From: Streptococcus vicugnae
GTDB lineage: Bacteria > Bacillota > Bacilli > Lactobacillales > Streptococcaceae
DNA: 64,000 bases
Assembly: GCF_016461705.1 (NCBI RefSeq)
Contig: NZ_JAEMHW010000002.1
Coordinates: 310,001-374,000 of the forward strand
Direction of reading: 5' to 3'
Part shown: piece by piece, positions 1-8,050 of the stretch
Position numbering within the stretch: the stretch's first letter is position 1
Layout: every line of letters begins with the position of its first letter
Notes under the pieces: generated by a model
What the model was told of the DNA's origin: nothing
Seen by the model: only the letters and a program-made list of their open reading frames with translations
Databases searched by the model: none
Translations under genes and position numbers: made by a program

Positions 1-126
1 CCATATTTCTGCATAAATCGTAACACCTTCATCACTATAGCCAGTCCTTTTTAGACCCTCGTTAGTTTTAATCGTCTGATGTTTCTTCAGTAGATACGGT
101 TTTAGTCTGTTCTTTTTCAAACGCAT
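1..126 (-). CDS. phage head-tail adaptor / head closure protein (partial, cut by window start)
   Basis: Open reading frame that begins at an ATG at 126 inside the end of the connector gene and runs off the window. The start MRLKKNRLKPYLLKKH is basic and preceded by AAAGGTGG six bases upstream of the ATG. A short N-terminal protein following the connector in a siphovirus head operon is normally the head closure or adaptor protein that joins the capsid portal to the tail. Only 42 codons are visible, so the family call rests on position and the basic N-terminus. Confidence 0.55.
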   Translation of the reverse strand, partial: MRLKKNRLKPYLLKKHQTIKTNEGLKRTGYSDEGVTIYAEIW

Positions 127-418
127 ATCCGCCCACCTTTGCCAATCGGTATTGATTAATACTAGCTTTTAACGTCTCTGAAACACCGTCTTTGTAGCTG
201 ACCGATACACCGCCTTCACTACGTGATGACTCACCTTCACTACCTTGTTTGTTGTACAGTTCCAGAGCCAACTCAAGCTGTAAGCCTTCCAAAACTGGAA
301 TTAGTTTTGTTCGGTTCGTCATTGTCAAAATAATATTTTTAGCCCGCAAAAGTAAAGGCGAAAGTAATTTTGAATCACTTTCGCCAGTTAACGTTTGTAA
401 AGTTTCAAGATTATCCAT
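68..418 (-). CDS. phage head-tail connector protein (gp6-like)
   Basis: A 116-residue protein. The N-terminus (DNLETLQTLTG, then SPLLLRAKNIIL) resembles the helical gp6/YqbG-type connectors that form the ring under the portal. The middle part (LELALELYNKQGSEGESSRSEGG) matches the usual pattern of these proteins, in which a helix is followed by a Ser/Gly-rich loop. It follows the capsid gene and two small genes on the same strand and overlaps the next adaptor gene by 59 bases. Family assignment is from pattern and gene order. Confidence 0.7.
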   Translation of the reverse strand: MDNLETLQTLTGESDSKLLSPLLLRAKNIILTMTNRTKLIPVLEGLQLELALELYNKQGSEGESSRSEGGVSVSYKDGVSETLKASINQYRLAKVGGYAFEKEQTKTVSTEETSDD

Positions 419-434
419 GAAACCTCCTTACTTG

Positions 435-620
435 TTACTTAGAAGATTTCTTATCTTCCTTAATAACTTCCACAACTGTATCAGTTTTGACTCCCTGCGA
501 TTCAAGATTTTTAGATAGTTCTTTGAAACGTTGTTCAGTCACTTCAATAACTGCTCCTTTTGGGCGTAAAACTTTTGCTTGCCAGTCGTGGAAATCTTGC
601 AACACTTTTAATTTAACCAT
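435..620 (-). CDS. small phage structural-cluster protein, unknown function
   Basis: A 61-residue, lysine-rich protein whose ATG is preceded by TTGGAGGTGCTAA, a strong ribosome site. It overlaps the upstream gene by eight bases, a coupling typical of the late operon. The sequence begins MVKLKVLQDFHDWQAKVLRPKG and ends in a charged KEDKKSSK tail. Similar short proteins sit between capsid and connector in streptococcal siphophages. I do not recognise a domain, so the function stays unknown. Confidence 0.6.
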   Translation of the reverse strand: MVKLKVLQDFHDWQAKVLRPKGAVIEVTEQRFKELSKNLESQGVKTDTVVEVIKEDKKSSK

Positions 621-804
621 TTAGCACCTCCAAAAGTTCCTGCTTAGTTAGAGTGCTATAACCCTCAATACCACGTTGCTTAGCTAATTCTTTTAGCTCT
701 TTAACGTTCAAATCTGACAAGCTATCAGCCTCTTCAACTTCCACAGCTTCTTCAACTTCCACAGTCTTTTTAGGTGGGTAATGGCGTCTTAGTAGCATTC
801 CCAT
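613..804 (-). CDS. small phage protein with HeH/SAP-like helix-extended loop
   Basis: A 63-residue protein. The C-terminal half (LSDLNVKELKELAKQRG, then YSTLTKQELLEVL) has the spacing of the HeH/SAP/Rho-N fold, a small nucleic-acid-binding helical motif found at the ends of many phage head proteins. The middle carries a tandem VEVEEA repeat. The ribosome site AAGGAG lies five bases before the ATG. It sits directly after the capsid gene; whether it binds DNA or decorates the head cannot be told. Confidence 0.6.
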   Translation of the reverse strand: MGMLLRRHYPPKKTVEVEEAVEVEEADSLSDLNVKELKELAKQRGIEGYSTLTKQELLEVLNG

Positions 805-813
805 AAACGCTCC

Positions 814-1662
814 TTATTCTGATTCACCAAATTTGACGACTTTTGATTGGTCATATAGATAAACACCGTAGTGTTCATCACCAGTGATTACAGTTGTTTT
901 CTTAATAATGTCGCGGTCTGTTTCAACAGCAATGTTACGTTTTAAATTAATAACAAATGCACCATATTTAGCTTCGTCGTCTGGGTCTGTTTCTTTAGCA
1001 GATACTTGCACAAGGAAACCTTTGCCTTGTTCTACTTTCTTAGAACGGACGATTTGAACTCCTCCAGCTTCACCAAATGTGCCAGCCACAACCATTTCAG
1101 CACCAAGTTCTGAACCTTTAATCCATTCTTTACCAATATTCGCTTTTAGTGAAATGGCATCTTTTGGATTGATGACAGCGACATAACGCACATCTTCTTC
1201 ATCTTCGAAAATTTGAAGTGCCTTGTCAATTGTTTCAAGTGTTGTTGGCGCTTCAGCAACGTGCTGTGTAGCTGTTTTAGCGATTTCCACAAGGTCATTA
1301 TCAATTTTGTTAGCAATAGCTAAACCAAGCTGATGAGTTGCTTGTCCGATAGGGTCACCAAGTCCAGATAAAACAGCTTCGTCGGTAATTTCATACCCTT
1401 TACCAGCTTTTTTGATAGTCATTGTTGTCTTTTTAGTTGTCAATTGGTCAAGTGGAATAGCTTCACCTTCAGCAACATCTGTGGCATCACCTGCATACTC
1501 GAAAGCTGGAACTGTCAGAGTGTCACCTGGTTGTCCTTCAAGCGCTGTTTCGACATAAGCAAGTGGTGTAAATTTTAATAGTTTTGGAAGTTTAGCAGAA
1601 ACCATATCCGCCATAACTTCTGGATTAATCATGTTTGCTAATTTAGTAGTTCCTGTTGGCAT
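814..1662 (-). CDS. phage major capsid protein
   Basis: A 282-residue protein with the features of the N4-gp56/HK97-fold major capsid family: an N-terminal helix (INPEVMADMVSAKLPKLLKF), a loop and strand region with GDTLTVPAF and the pattern KKTTMTIKKAGKGYEITDEA, then a helical spine. It lies downstream of the scaffold gene and upstream of the connectors, the standard position. It assembles the icosahedral head around the portal and scaffold. No protease gene lies nearby, in line with a separate scaffold protein. Confidence 0.85.
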   Translation of the reverse strand: MPTGTTKLANMINPEVMADMVSAKLPKLLKFTPLAYVETALEGQPGDTLTVPAFEYAGDATDVAEGEAIPLDQLTTKKTTMTIKKAGKGYEITDEAVLSGLGDPIGQATHQLGLAIANKIDNDLVEIAKTATQHVAEAPTTLETIDKALQIFEDEEDVRYVAVINPKDAISLKANIGKEWIKGSELGAEMVVAGTFGEAGGVQIVRSKKVEQGKGFLVQVSAKETDPDDEAKYGAFVINLKRNIAVETDRDIIKKTTVITGDEHYGVYLYDQSKVVKFGESE

Positions 1663-1669
1663 AGTTTAA

Positions 1670-2242
1670 TTATCCTTTCAGTTTGTTATATAGTTCGGGA
1701 TTACGTTCGAACAGCTCGTTACGGCTCTTGTAACCCATTTTGTCAAACTGTTCTTTGGTAATTTCAGCTGGCGCACTTGGTGCTTTTGGAATTGGTTTAC
1801 CACCCTTAATACGTTCTGAAACACCTTTTTGAACAGCTTCCTCCCAACTCTTTTGTAGTTGGTCAATTGATTCATGTACACTATCTGCGTCAGTCAAATT
1901 GACGTTGTTAACTAACTCAATTGGTAAGCCACGTTCGCTTAGAATAGATTTAGCTTCTGCTGTCAATTCGCGTTTGTTGATTTCTGCTTCACGGTCAGCT
2001 AATTCTTGCTCACGTTTTTTAAGTTGATAAGCTTGTTTATCGTCAGCGTTCATCTTAGCTAACTTTTTAGCTTCAGATTCTTTAGCTTCTTGATCAGCTT
2101 TCCATTTTGCAAATTTCTTATCAATAATGGCATCAACATCTGCGTCTGTGTACTTCTTTTCGTCTTGTGGCTTTGATTGTTCAGACCCTGCAGCAGTCTT
2201 GTCAGTTTCTACCACTTCAACGTTGTCGTTTTCTTCTGCCAT
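1670..2242 (-). CDS. phage capsid scaffolding protein (DUF4355-like)
   Basis: A protein of about 190 residues, rich in Lys, Glu, Asp and Ala and mostly a predicted coiled coil (residues about 35-100: KKFAKWKADQEAKESEAKK and following). This is the DUF4355/GPO-type scaffold placed just ahead of the capsid gene. The ATG at 2242 is chosen because AGGAGG sits eight bases upstream; the in-frame GTG at 2251 overlaps that ribosome site and is unlikely to be used. The C-terminus (KMGYKSRNELFERNPELYNKL) matches the conserved end of this family, which contacts the capsid protein. Confidence 0.8.
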   Translation of the reverse strand: MAEENDNVEVVETDKTAAGSEQSKPQDEKKYTDADVDAIIDKKFAKWKADQEAKESEAKKLAKMNADDKQAYQLKKREQELADREAEINKRELTAEAKSILSERGLPIELVNNVNLTDADSVHESIDQLQKSWEEAVQKGVSERIKGGKPIPKAPSAPAEITKEQFDKMGYKSRNELFERNPELYNKLKG

Positions 2243-2320
2243 ATTTGGCACCTCCTACGTTTTAAGTCGTCCCCGACTATTAAATCCATAGCTTTTAACG
2301 TCTTCCATGCCTGGACAAAC

Positions 2321-2342
2321 AAAAAAGCCGTATCACTACGAC
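2321..2342 (-). terminator. rho-independent terminator between head genes
   Basis: On the minus strand GTCGTA-GTGA-TACGGC forms a six-pair hairpin followed by TTTTTT. It lies just behind the small membrane protein gene and before the scaffold gene, so it may lower or split transcription between the packaging and capsid parts of the late operon. Confidence 0.55.
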
Positions 2343-2349
2343 TATTCTT

Positions 2350-2478
2350 TTAGAGCTTTAATAACCACTTCGATAATCGATAAAATGCTTTAATAAACGC
2401 TATTAATGCAATCAATAAAAACACTACTGTAATAAAACCAAATAAAAAACTGGCTAATTGCCAGATGAAATTTACCAT
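2350..2478 (-). CDS. small single-pass membrane protein, unknown function
   Basis: A 42-residue reading frame (begins MVNFIWQLASFLFGF, ends KWLLKL). It has one long hydrophobic helix covering residues 4-30 and a basic C-terminal tail, giving a single-pass membrane topology. The ATG has an excellent ribosome site, AAGGAGATAAAATT. It sits between the Lsm-like gene and the scaffold. Small membrane proteins at this spot are seen in streptococcal phages, but I know no function; a holin-like or superinfection role would be a guess. Confidence 0.6.
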   Translation of the reverse strand: MVNFIWQLASFLFGFITVVFLLIALIAFIKAFYRLSKWLLKL

Positions 2479-2524
2479 AATTTTATCTCCTTTTAAGCAT
2501 AAGAAAAGCACCTAATCAAATTGA

Positions 2525-2707
2525 CTAAGTGCTTATGATTTCTATTTGTTTAATATTGTCTTCTGAGTACGATTGATTATCTATGACAATTTCATCTTCG
2601 CCATCAATATCATAGCCGTCAAACCAATCAGAAACTTTCCCAGAAACAGACGTACCATCATTTAAAATGATACGAACATCTTTATTTATATATTCCCACA
2701 ATTTCAT
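2525..2707 (-). CDS. small phage protein with Sm/Lsm-like fold pattern
   Basis: A 60-residue protein that overlaps the end of the minor head gene by four bases (ATGA arrangement). The sequence MKLWEYINKDVRIILNDG, then SGKVSDW and DEIVIDNQSY, has the strand spacing of a short Sm/Lsm barrel: a strand with the IILNDG turn, a GKV strand, an acidic loop, and a last strand IKQIEII. It probably binds RNA or acts as a small structural beta protein. The fold is suggested by pattern only. Confidence 0.55.
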   Translation of the reverse strand: MKLWEYINKDVRIILNDGTSVSGKVSDWFDGYDIDGEDEIVIDNQSYSEDNIKQIEIIST

Positions 2708-4305
2708 GAGGTACCTCCTTTAGTTTTATTATCGCTTGGTATTCTTGGAACTAAATGCGTTGTCGATTTTGAAATATGTATTGTAAATTCATCAGTTGCA
2801 ATTGGGTTAGCCCCTGTTAAATCGTGAATACTATAAGCTACACCACTCTTAGTATCTGTTTTAATAATAGCACTATACTGACCACCCTGACGTCTAATAA
2901 TTGTGCCGTTCAAATAATTATCGTTTATAATCTTTTGAACAGTCGCATTGTCTACAGTAAGATAACCTGGTATGGGTTTTCCTTTTGACTTATTATGTTG
3001 TACATAATTATTATAAGCTTTATGATTTTGAGTGTGTCTATTTTGTTTATCTTGATTAATAGTCAAAGACAAATCACCATTATTTATGTGTTCTTGCAAA
3101 CGTGATTTAAGCCTTAACTGCTTGTATCCCTCAGCGTTATTATACTTTAAATCAACAAAATCTGCCAATGTTTTAGGAGTTCTTTCAACCCCTAAAATGT
3201 CTTTGTATTTGATGTATTGTTGGTTAGCTCTATCAATATCAGACTGTTTCAAACCGTCAACTTTATACAGCGGTTTTACATGTTTAGCGTACCAGTCATC
3301 ATAAGTCATATCAGCTGGAACAAGTATGTTTTTACCTGTTTTAGGGTCCTTCGCACGTCGTTTCTTACCTTTAGCCCACTTATCATCAAAGTAAGCAATG
3401 GTTGTCGAACGACACCAAGGGTGCATAGGTGGATAGTTAACGCCGACTGTCGCTTCTTTCGTCTTATACACTAGTTGGTCATGTTCACGGCAAATAGTAG
3501 ATGTTCTTAAGTCAAGCGTAGCTACAAATTGATATTGATCGATGTCAGCTTCATCATAGCTTTTCAACTCCATTTGACCATGATAATATGCTGATTCTGT
3601 ACGAACCAATCGCCTTGAAGCGTTCTTACCAACATCAAAACGTTGTGAAATGATTTCAGCAATATCACGAGTGCTGCGTCCAGTCATAAGTCCAATTAAA
3701 AGCTCGTTTTTTAGGCTATCTGCTAGCGCCTGCGTGTTGTTCCAAATTCTGCTTGAATAATTATCCCCATACCAATTAGAACGCTGTAAACGTGAAATCT
3801 CACGCTCTGGTAGGGTGTTAAAATCATATGCAACACCAAGGCGTTTTTGAAGCTCGTAAGTATGATGATAATAACTATCATTCATGAAATCAGAATAATA
3901 AGTATCCGATTGTTGCTTTTCGCTTCGATATACCTTATTAGAAATATTGTCAATTTGTTTCTGCAAGTCATTAAAGCGATTAATTCTAAAAGCAAATGCT
4001 GGGCTGTCTAAATCAGCTAACAACTGATTTATATTTGGGTTATCTGGTTGTGCTTGAAGCTGTCGTTTAAGATTATCAATTGTCTTATCATCTTTTATTG
4101 TCTTTAATACTAAACGTGCTTCTTTTTCAGTCAAGCCATAATCACGTTGAAACTTATCAAAAACTTTGTTAGATTGTCTGGTCAAATAGCGTTTGGCTTC
4201 GTCGTAAATAGCGTCAAACGAATCAGCCTGTTTTTCTGCTTTATCCATTTGGTTAAAGATAAGCTGTGCTTTACGACGTTCCCAGTAACTTAACTTCTTA
4301 CTCAT
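2704..4305 (-). CDS. phage minor head protein (SPP1 gp7 / Mu F-like) with C-terminal toxin-like domain
   Basis: A 533-residue protein. Residues about 1-330 are the minor head protein: a helical N-terminus, then the MuF core with TSTICREHDQLVYKT and PPMHPWCRSTTIAYF (conserved Cys and His). These proteins ride on the portal and enter the cell with DNA. The C-terminal part, about residues 395-525, is a separate domain starting near NQDKQNRHTQNHKAY and containing KGKPIPGYLTVDNATVQ and ATDEFTIHISKSTTH. It resembles the polymorphic toxin type 50 domain often fused to phage head proteins. The start ATG overlaps the portal gene by eight bases. Confidence 0.8.
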   Translation of the reverse strand: MSKKLSYWERRKAQLIFNQMDKAEKQADSFDAIYDEAKRYLTRQSNKVFDKFQRDYGLTEKEARLVLKTIKDDKTIDNLKRQLQAQPDNPNINQLLADLDSPAFAFRINRFNDLQKQIDNISNKVYRSEKQQSDTYYSDFMNDSYYHHTYELQKRLGVAYDFNTLPEREISRLQRSNWYGDNYSSRIWNNTQALADSLKNELLIGLMTGRSTRDIAEIISQRFDVGKNASRRLVRTESAYYHGQMELKSYDEADIDQYQFVATLDLRTSTICREHDQLVYKTKEATVGVNYPPMHPWCRSTTIAYFDDKWAKGKKRRAKDPKTGKNILVPADMTYDDWYAKHVKPLYKVDGLKQSDIDRANQQYIKYKDILGVERTPKTLADFVDLKYNNAEGYKQLRLKSRLQEHINNGDLSLTINQDKQNRHTQNHKAYNNYVQHNKSKGKPIPGYLTVDNATVQKIINDNYLNGTIIRRQGGQYSAIIKTDTKSGVAYSIHDLTGANPIATDEFTIHISKSTTHLVPRIPSDNKTKGGTS

Positions 4306-5680
4306 CTACATCATCTTCTTGATTTAATGGCAAATTTTGAACAAACGCTGGAACTTCGTCAGTTTTATTTTCTTGCTCTTCCTCGAGCGCTTTTAATTCT
4401 GCGTCTGGGTCTTCTACGAACGGCAATAAAGAAATCAATTGACGAAGACTTACTTTACCGTCAAGATTGTTGATAATTTGTGACAATTCAAGTAAGTTCT
4501 TAGGCAAACCACGTTTATATTGTGGCACGATTGCTTTTGCGTCAAGTGCAATTTGTTTCAAACCTAAATAATTACAAAACAGCTTAATACGCTTACGAAG
4601 TGACTTGCTATAATGCTGTTCTTTAGTCTTAGTAATCATTTCTAAGCCTAACAATTTGTATTCCATAGCCACACCAGACACATTACTAGCGAAATTCTCA
4701 TCTGTTAAATTAGGAACATGACTAAATGTGTAGATGTCTTGTTTCAACGCTTTACGCAACACCTCAATAGCATTTTCATCTAACACATTATTTAAGAAAC
4801 CAGCCTTAGCATCTGCTGGCAATTCAAGCAAGCCTTCCTCACTCAAAATCTGCATAGCTTCGTGCGCTTCCTCTGCACTATCTGCTAAACTAGCGCCGTA
4901 AAGCACCAAAATAGAATCGATAGCTTGTTCTTTATCATTCACACGATTAGCAGTCAATGAATTATAAGCGTCAATCAAACCTAATTGTTGTTCATAATCA
5001 CCAATCATAAATCCATTATTTCGATATTCAACGATTGGAATAGCACCCATATGATGTTCTTCTGGTTTTGATGATTCATTATCAGCATTTTCAAAACCAC
5101 GCAACGTCATGTGATAGTGATAGTTTTCAGTTAAAACTTCTGCTCTGTACGTTGTATTCTGACTGACATCGTCCATAATATCGTAATAATAAACCGCAAA
5201 TAATGGACGTTGTTCAATCGAATCATCATAAACAATAAATGTGTTTTCTGGTTCGAGACTTCGAATGCTTAGCTCTGTTTCATTTTCTTTCGCAAATACA
5301 AATTCATATGCACGACCATAAATAGCCATGTTGAGGGCATTCTCGTTATCTACATGGTCCACATCTGCTTTATCAAACGCATTAAGCAACGCTTCAATAT
5401 CTGCTTCTGACGTATTTGTGTATGTAATACTGTTACCCATGAAATAGCCAGTTGACGTGTCAGCTATATCTTTAGCATGGTTAGCAACGGTTTTAAAGTT
5501 TGGTAAATTTGACCGTCGTTTATGATTTAAAATATCATGCTTGCCAAGGTAATAATCTTTTAACGTTTTTAGTCGTTTGCTTTCTGAAGCATGAACGGTG
5601 ATAAGTTTATAAATAATATCGAGATTTAAGTTTTCTTCGTCGTATTTGCTACGAGAATAAATCAATGTGTCGTCCTGCAT
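4298..5680 (-). CDS. phage portal protein (SPP1 gp6 family)
   Basis: A 460-residue protein. N-terminal clip and wing segments include NLPNFKTVANHAKDIADTSTGYF and the family pattern ALNMAIYGRAYEFVFAKEN. The long C-terminal helical part contains NVSGVAMEYKLLGLEM, a hallmark of SPP1 gp6-like portals. The tail is acidic (NQEDDVDE). The dodecameric portal forms the DNA entry vertex and docks the terminase. It lies between the terminase large subunit and the minor head protein, the classic order. The ribosome site AGAAAGGAG precedes the ATG. Confidence 0.9.
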   Translation of the reverse strand: MQDDTLIYSRSKYDEENLNLDIIYKLITVHASESKRLKTLKDYYLGKHDILNHKRRSNLPNFKTVANHAKDIADTSTGYFMGNSITYTNTSEADIEALLNAFDKADVDHVDNENALNMAIYGRAYEFVFAKENETELSIRSLEPENTFIVYDDSIEQRPLFAVYYYDIMDDVSQNTTYRAEVLTENYHYHMTLRGFENADNESSKPEEHHMGAIPIVEYRNNGFMIGDYEQQLGLIDAYNSLTANRVNDKEQAIDSILVLYGASLADSAEEAHEAMQILSEEGLLELPADAKAGFLNNVLDENAIEVLRKALKQDIYTFSHVPNLTDENFASNVSGVAMEYKLLGLEMITKTKEQHYSKSLRKRIKLFCNYLGLKQIALDAKAIVPQYKRGLPKNLLELSQIINNLDGKVSLRQLISLLPFVEDPDAELKALEEEQENKTDEVPAFVQNLPLNQEDDVDE

Positions 5681-5691
5681 GTGACTCCTTT

Positions 5692-7113
5692 CTACAAACC
5701 ATAAGCTGACTTACGTCGAACTTTAGCTTTTGTTTTAATTTTGTTATTAATACTTTCAACAATACCTGTTAGAGCATCTGCTGCGTCATCATGTGCGTTT
5801 TTACCCTCGCGTTGGTAAGACATCAGTTCCTGATAGAGTTCAGGCCATTTGTGACGCCAGTTTTCTGGAAAGTAAATGTGTTCAATTGCCCATGTAGCAT
5901 TTGTTAAAATACGAGCTTGTTTGTTTTGTGACTGATGAAACCAATTAAAAAGCGTGTAATGATTGTTATATTGTGTTTTAGTTAACCTTTCAACGTTACG
6001 GGCAAAGCCACGACCACCGTTATTACTTTCAATATCGCATGTATTGACTTCATGCTCCGCTAATTTTCTGGCAAGCAATGGTTCGGTGACTTCCATTGGT
6101 TCTTTAGTAAAGACAATATCAAGAATATAAGCTTCATTATCAGATGTCACACCGTAAATATAACTTGATAGATAGTCACTTCCTGTATCTGCCGTATCGG
6201 TATAAGCACTAATACGCTTGAATTTAGGTCTTGTATCGTAAGTTTTAAAGCCAGAATATAAACGCCCTTTTAAGTCAATTGGTTCTTGCTGATAGTTAGC
6301 AGAAGCTATGTCAGCTCCCATGGTCTTGGTCTTTTGAAGATAAGCTTGTTTACTCAAAACTTCATCACATAGCATGGTATCTGTCGCTTCATCATAAGCT
6401 TTCATGCTGATATGTTTGACCTTGTAATCAGACTTAGGAAGTTCAACCAGCGCCTTACCTGCTAAGTCTTGCGAATGCCAACGCGTCATGATAATGATAA
6501 TTTTTCCGCCTTCTTCAAGGCGAGATAACATAGTATTTGTGAACCACTCCCAATGCTTTTCTAAAACAGTAGCATTGTTAGCTTCTTCGGCATTTTTAAT
6601 AAGGTCATCAACGATAATAATATCAGCACCAAAACCAGTCGCTGTACCAGTTGGACTGGTAGCCAAATAATTGTTATATCCACCCTCTAAACTCCACAGG
6701 TTCATAGCAGCGTCACCATACTTGATATGCGTATCTGGAAAAATGTCATTAAACACAGTAACGTTTTTATCTGCTTTCGTTTCTTGAATAGCATTTCTGA
6801 CATTCTTTGAAAATACAGTTGATAACGTTTCATTGTATGAACCAGTCATTATCTTTTTGTTGTTGTCATTTCCAAGTAACCATTGAACGAACATGCCTGC
6901 CGTCCTTGATTTTCCGTGTCTGGGTGGTTCGTTGATAACTAAAACATTATGCTCATCATCACTTAAAAAGCCTTGCAAATCATTGCAAAGCTCAACTAAG
7001 TATTTACGAGACGGCTTATAAAAATCACTTGCCATTAGATGACAATAATAAAAGAAATCACGACGAGCTAACTCAAAACGTGCTTGCTGTTTGATTGCTG
7101 TTTTATCCATCAT
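5692..7113 (-). CDS. phage terminase large subunit
   Basis: A DNA-packaging motor of about 473 residues. The ATPase part has a Walker A-like NEPPRHGKSRTAG near residues 61-73 and a Walker B ADIIIVDDLI near 165, with the coupling motif MTRWHSQDLAG. The C-terminal RNase H-like nuclease has AYTDTADTGSDYLSS, CDIESNNGGRGF and the terminal HDDAADALTG. Two ATGs (7113, 7110) follow AAGGAAG; a TTG at 7116 is less likely. It overlaps the small subunit gene. It cuts concatemers and drives DNA into the head through the portal. Confidence 0.92.
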   Translation of the reverse strand: MMDKTAIKQQARFELARRDFFYYCHLMASDFYKPSRKYLVELCNDLQGFLSDDEHNVLVINEPPRHGKSRTAGMFVQWLLGNDNNKKIMTGSYNETLSTVFSKNVRNAIQETKADKNVTVFNDIFPDTHIKYGDAAMNLWSLEGGYNNYLATSPTGTATGFGADIIIVDDLIKNAEEANNATVLEKHWEWFTNTMLSRLEEGGKIIIIMTRWHSQDLAGKALVELPKSDYKVKHISMKAYDEATDTMLCDEVLSKQAYLQKTKTMGADIASANYQQEPIDLKGRLYSGFKTYDTRPKFKRISAYTDTADTGSDYLSSYIYGVTSDNEAYILDIVFTKEPMEVTEPLLARKLAEHEVNTCDIESNNGGRGFARNVERLTKTQYNNHYTLFNWFHQSQNKQARILTNATWAIEHIYFPENWRHKWPELYQELMSYQREGKNAHDDAADALTGIVESINNKIKTKAKVRRKSAYGL

Positions 7114-7516
7114 CAATCAACTTCCTTAACTCATCCGTTGTCAGTCCTTCAAATGGGTTAGATTGGTTCACATCAGCCGTAACATTGAGTTGTTTAGGTT
7201 CTTCCATACCAGCGTAATCAAGTATCATTTTAGCGGCGTTTAAACGCGCTTGAGGTGATGCATCAACGTCTTTTAAAACATGAATAAGCTCATCAAACGC
7301 AACTTCCGCCATTCCTTGAAATCGACGGCGTAAAGCTTGTTTTTTAACCTCTTGCAATTTATCAATTTGTTCAAGTATTTCACTGTTTTTCATGTTTTCA
7401 GTTGCTAAATTATCTGCTACTTTATCTGAATAACCAGCATAACGTGCCGCTTGACCTTGCTTCATACCTAAAGCGATTCCTTCAGCAAATTTCTTTTGTA
7501 GTTTCGTTAACGTCAA
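7103..7516 (-). CDS. phage terminase small subunit
   Basis: A protein of about 137 residues. After a short lead it reads LTKLQKKFAEGIALG, then QAARYAGYSDK, the helix-turn-helix of terminase small subunits that recognise the packaging site. A coiled-coil oligomerisation region follows (residues about 45-75) and then a tail ending TTDELRKLIDDG. I take the TTG at 7516 because GGGGGTGAT lies seven bases upstream. The longer frame starting with GTG at 7549 would begin inside a terminator hairpin. It works with the adjacent large subunit. Confidence 0.82.
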   Translation of the reverse strand: MTLTKLQKKFAEGIALGMKQGQAARYAGYSDKVADNLATENMKNSEILEQIDKLQEVKKQALRRRFQGMAEVAFDELIHVLKDVDASPQARLNAAKMILDYAGMEEPKQLNVTADVNQSNPFEGLTTDELRKLIDDG

Positions 7517-7538
7517 TTCATCACCCCCATGCAAAAAA

Positions 7539-7562
7539 TAAAAAGCCACACAAACGTGTGAC
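7539..7562 (-). terminator. rho-independent terminator ahead of terminase genes
   Basis: On the minus strand GTCACAC-GTTT-GTGTGGC gives a seven-pair hairpin followed by TTTTTATTTTTT. It lies downstream of the tRNA and tRNA-like elements and just upstream of the terminase small subunit start, so it should separate the tRNA region from the late operon. Confidence 0.7.
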
Positions 7563-7605
7563 TACGTATTCCTTTGAACCTTTACACTCTTGCATCAAAG
7601 GAGAA

Positions 7606-7719
7606 CGACAAGAGAAGGATTTGAACCTCCAATCTCTGAGTTATCAGCCCAGCGTTTTGCACATGCGTTTCTTTTTTTGATACGTCTATCAACTGTCCAC
7701 GCTTTATAACTACCTTGTC
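7606..7719 (-). ncRNA. tRNA-like RNA with Ile-type anticodon hairpin, no normal D arm
   Basis: The 5' end GACAAGG pairs over seven positions with TCTTGTC at the 3' end, followed by a G. A canonical T arm (GGAGG-TTCAAAT-CCTTC) precedes the 3' strand, and a hairpin CTGGG-CTGATAA-CTCAG offers the anticodon GAU (Ile). However, about 59 bases replace the usual D-arm region. Part of the extra sequence can pair differently: AGTTAT with ATAACT, and AGCGT with ACGCT, which would dissolve the anticodon hairpin. It starts two bases after tRNA-Lys. It may be a decayed tRNA-Ile or a genuine tRNA-like RNA. Confidence 0.45.
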
Positions 7720-7721
7720 AA

Positions 7722-7793
7722 TAGAAACAGCAGGATTCGAACCTACGCCTACAGATTAAAAGTCTGTCGCATTCACCCCTTTGCTATGTTCCT
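7722..7793 (-). tRNA. tRNA-Lys (UUU), phage-encoded
   Basis: A complete 72-base cloverleaf: acceptor AGGAACA pairs with TGTTTCT, the D arm is GCA...TGC with GGGG in the loop, the anticodon stem-loop is ACAGA-CTTTTAA-TCTGT (anticodon UUU), the T arm is GTAGG-TTCGAAT-CCTGC, and the discriminator is A. CCA is not encoded. It lies inside the prophage between the late regulator and the terminase genes, so it probably supplements lysine decoding during late expression. Confidence 0.9.
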
Positions 7794-8050
7794 ACTGCTT
7801 ATCCAAAAGGTTGCACGAACAAGCATGATACACTCAACCTGGATTGTGTATCGTTTTTTAGGCATCTGTCCACATGATGTTGCATCCTTTACCCTTTATT
7901 TTCAACTCTAGCCAGTGTGGTCTGACCTGTTGCGGAACCTATAACTAAAAGGTAAGATTTATTATCTTACCCCCAAACCTTGATGATACTATAATAACAC
8001 TTTAAAACTGCAATGTGCTGCCTCTTTATGCCAAAATATGCCAATAGCTG
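7794..8050. other. phage non-coding region with hairpins before the terminase genes
   Basis: I see no convincing gene here. On the minus strand GGTAAGAT-AATAA-ATCTTACC followed by TTTT (about 7951-7972) looks like a weak terminator behind the late regulator gene. A second perfect stem, GATACAC...GTGTATC, lies near 7826-7853. The stretch between the late regulator and terminase is where a late promoter and a packaging site would be expected, but I cannot point to either. Confidence 0.4.

Noticed and set aside
7549-7549. GTG start for the terminase small subunit
   Set aside because: Lies within a terminator hairpin; the TTG at 7516 has a proper ribosome site.
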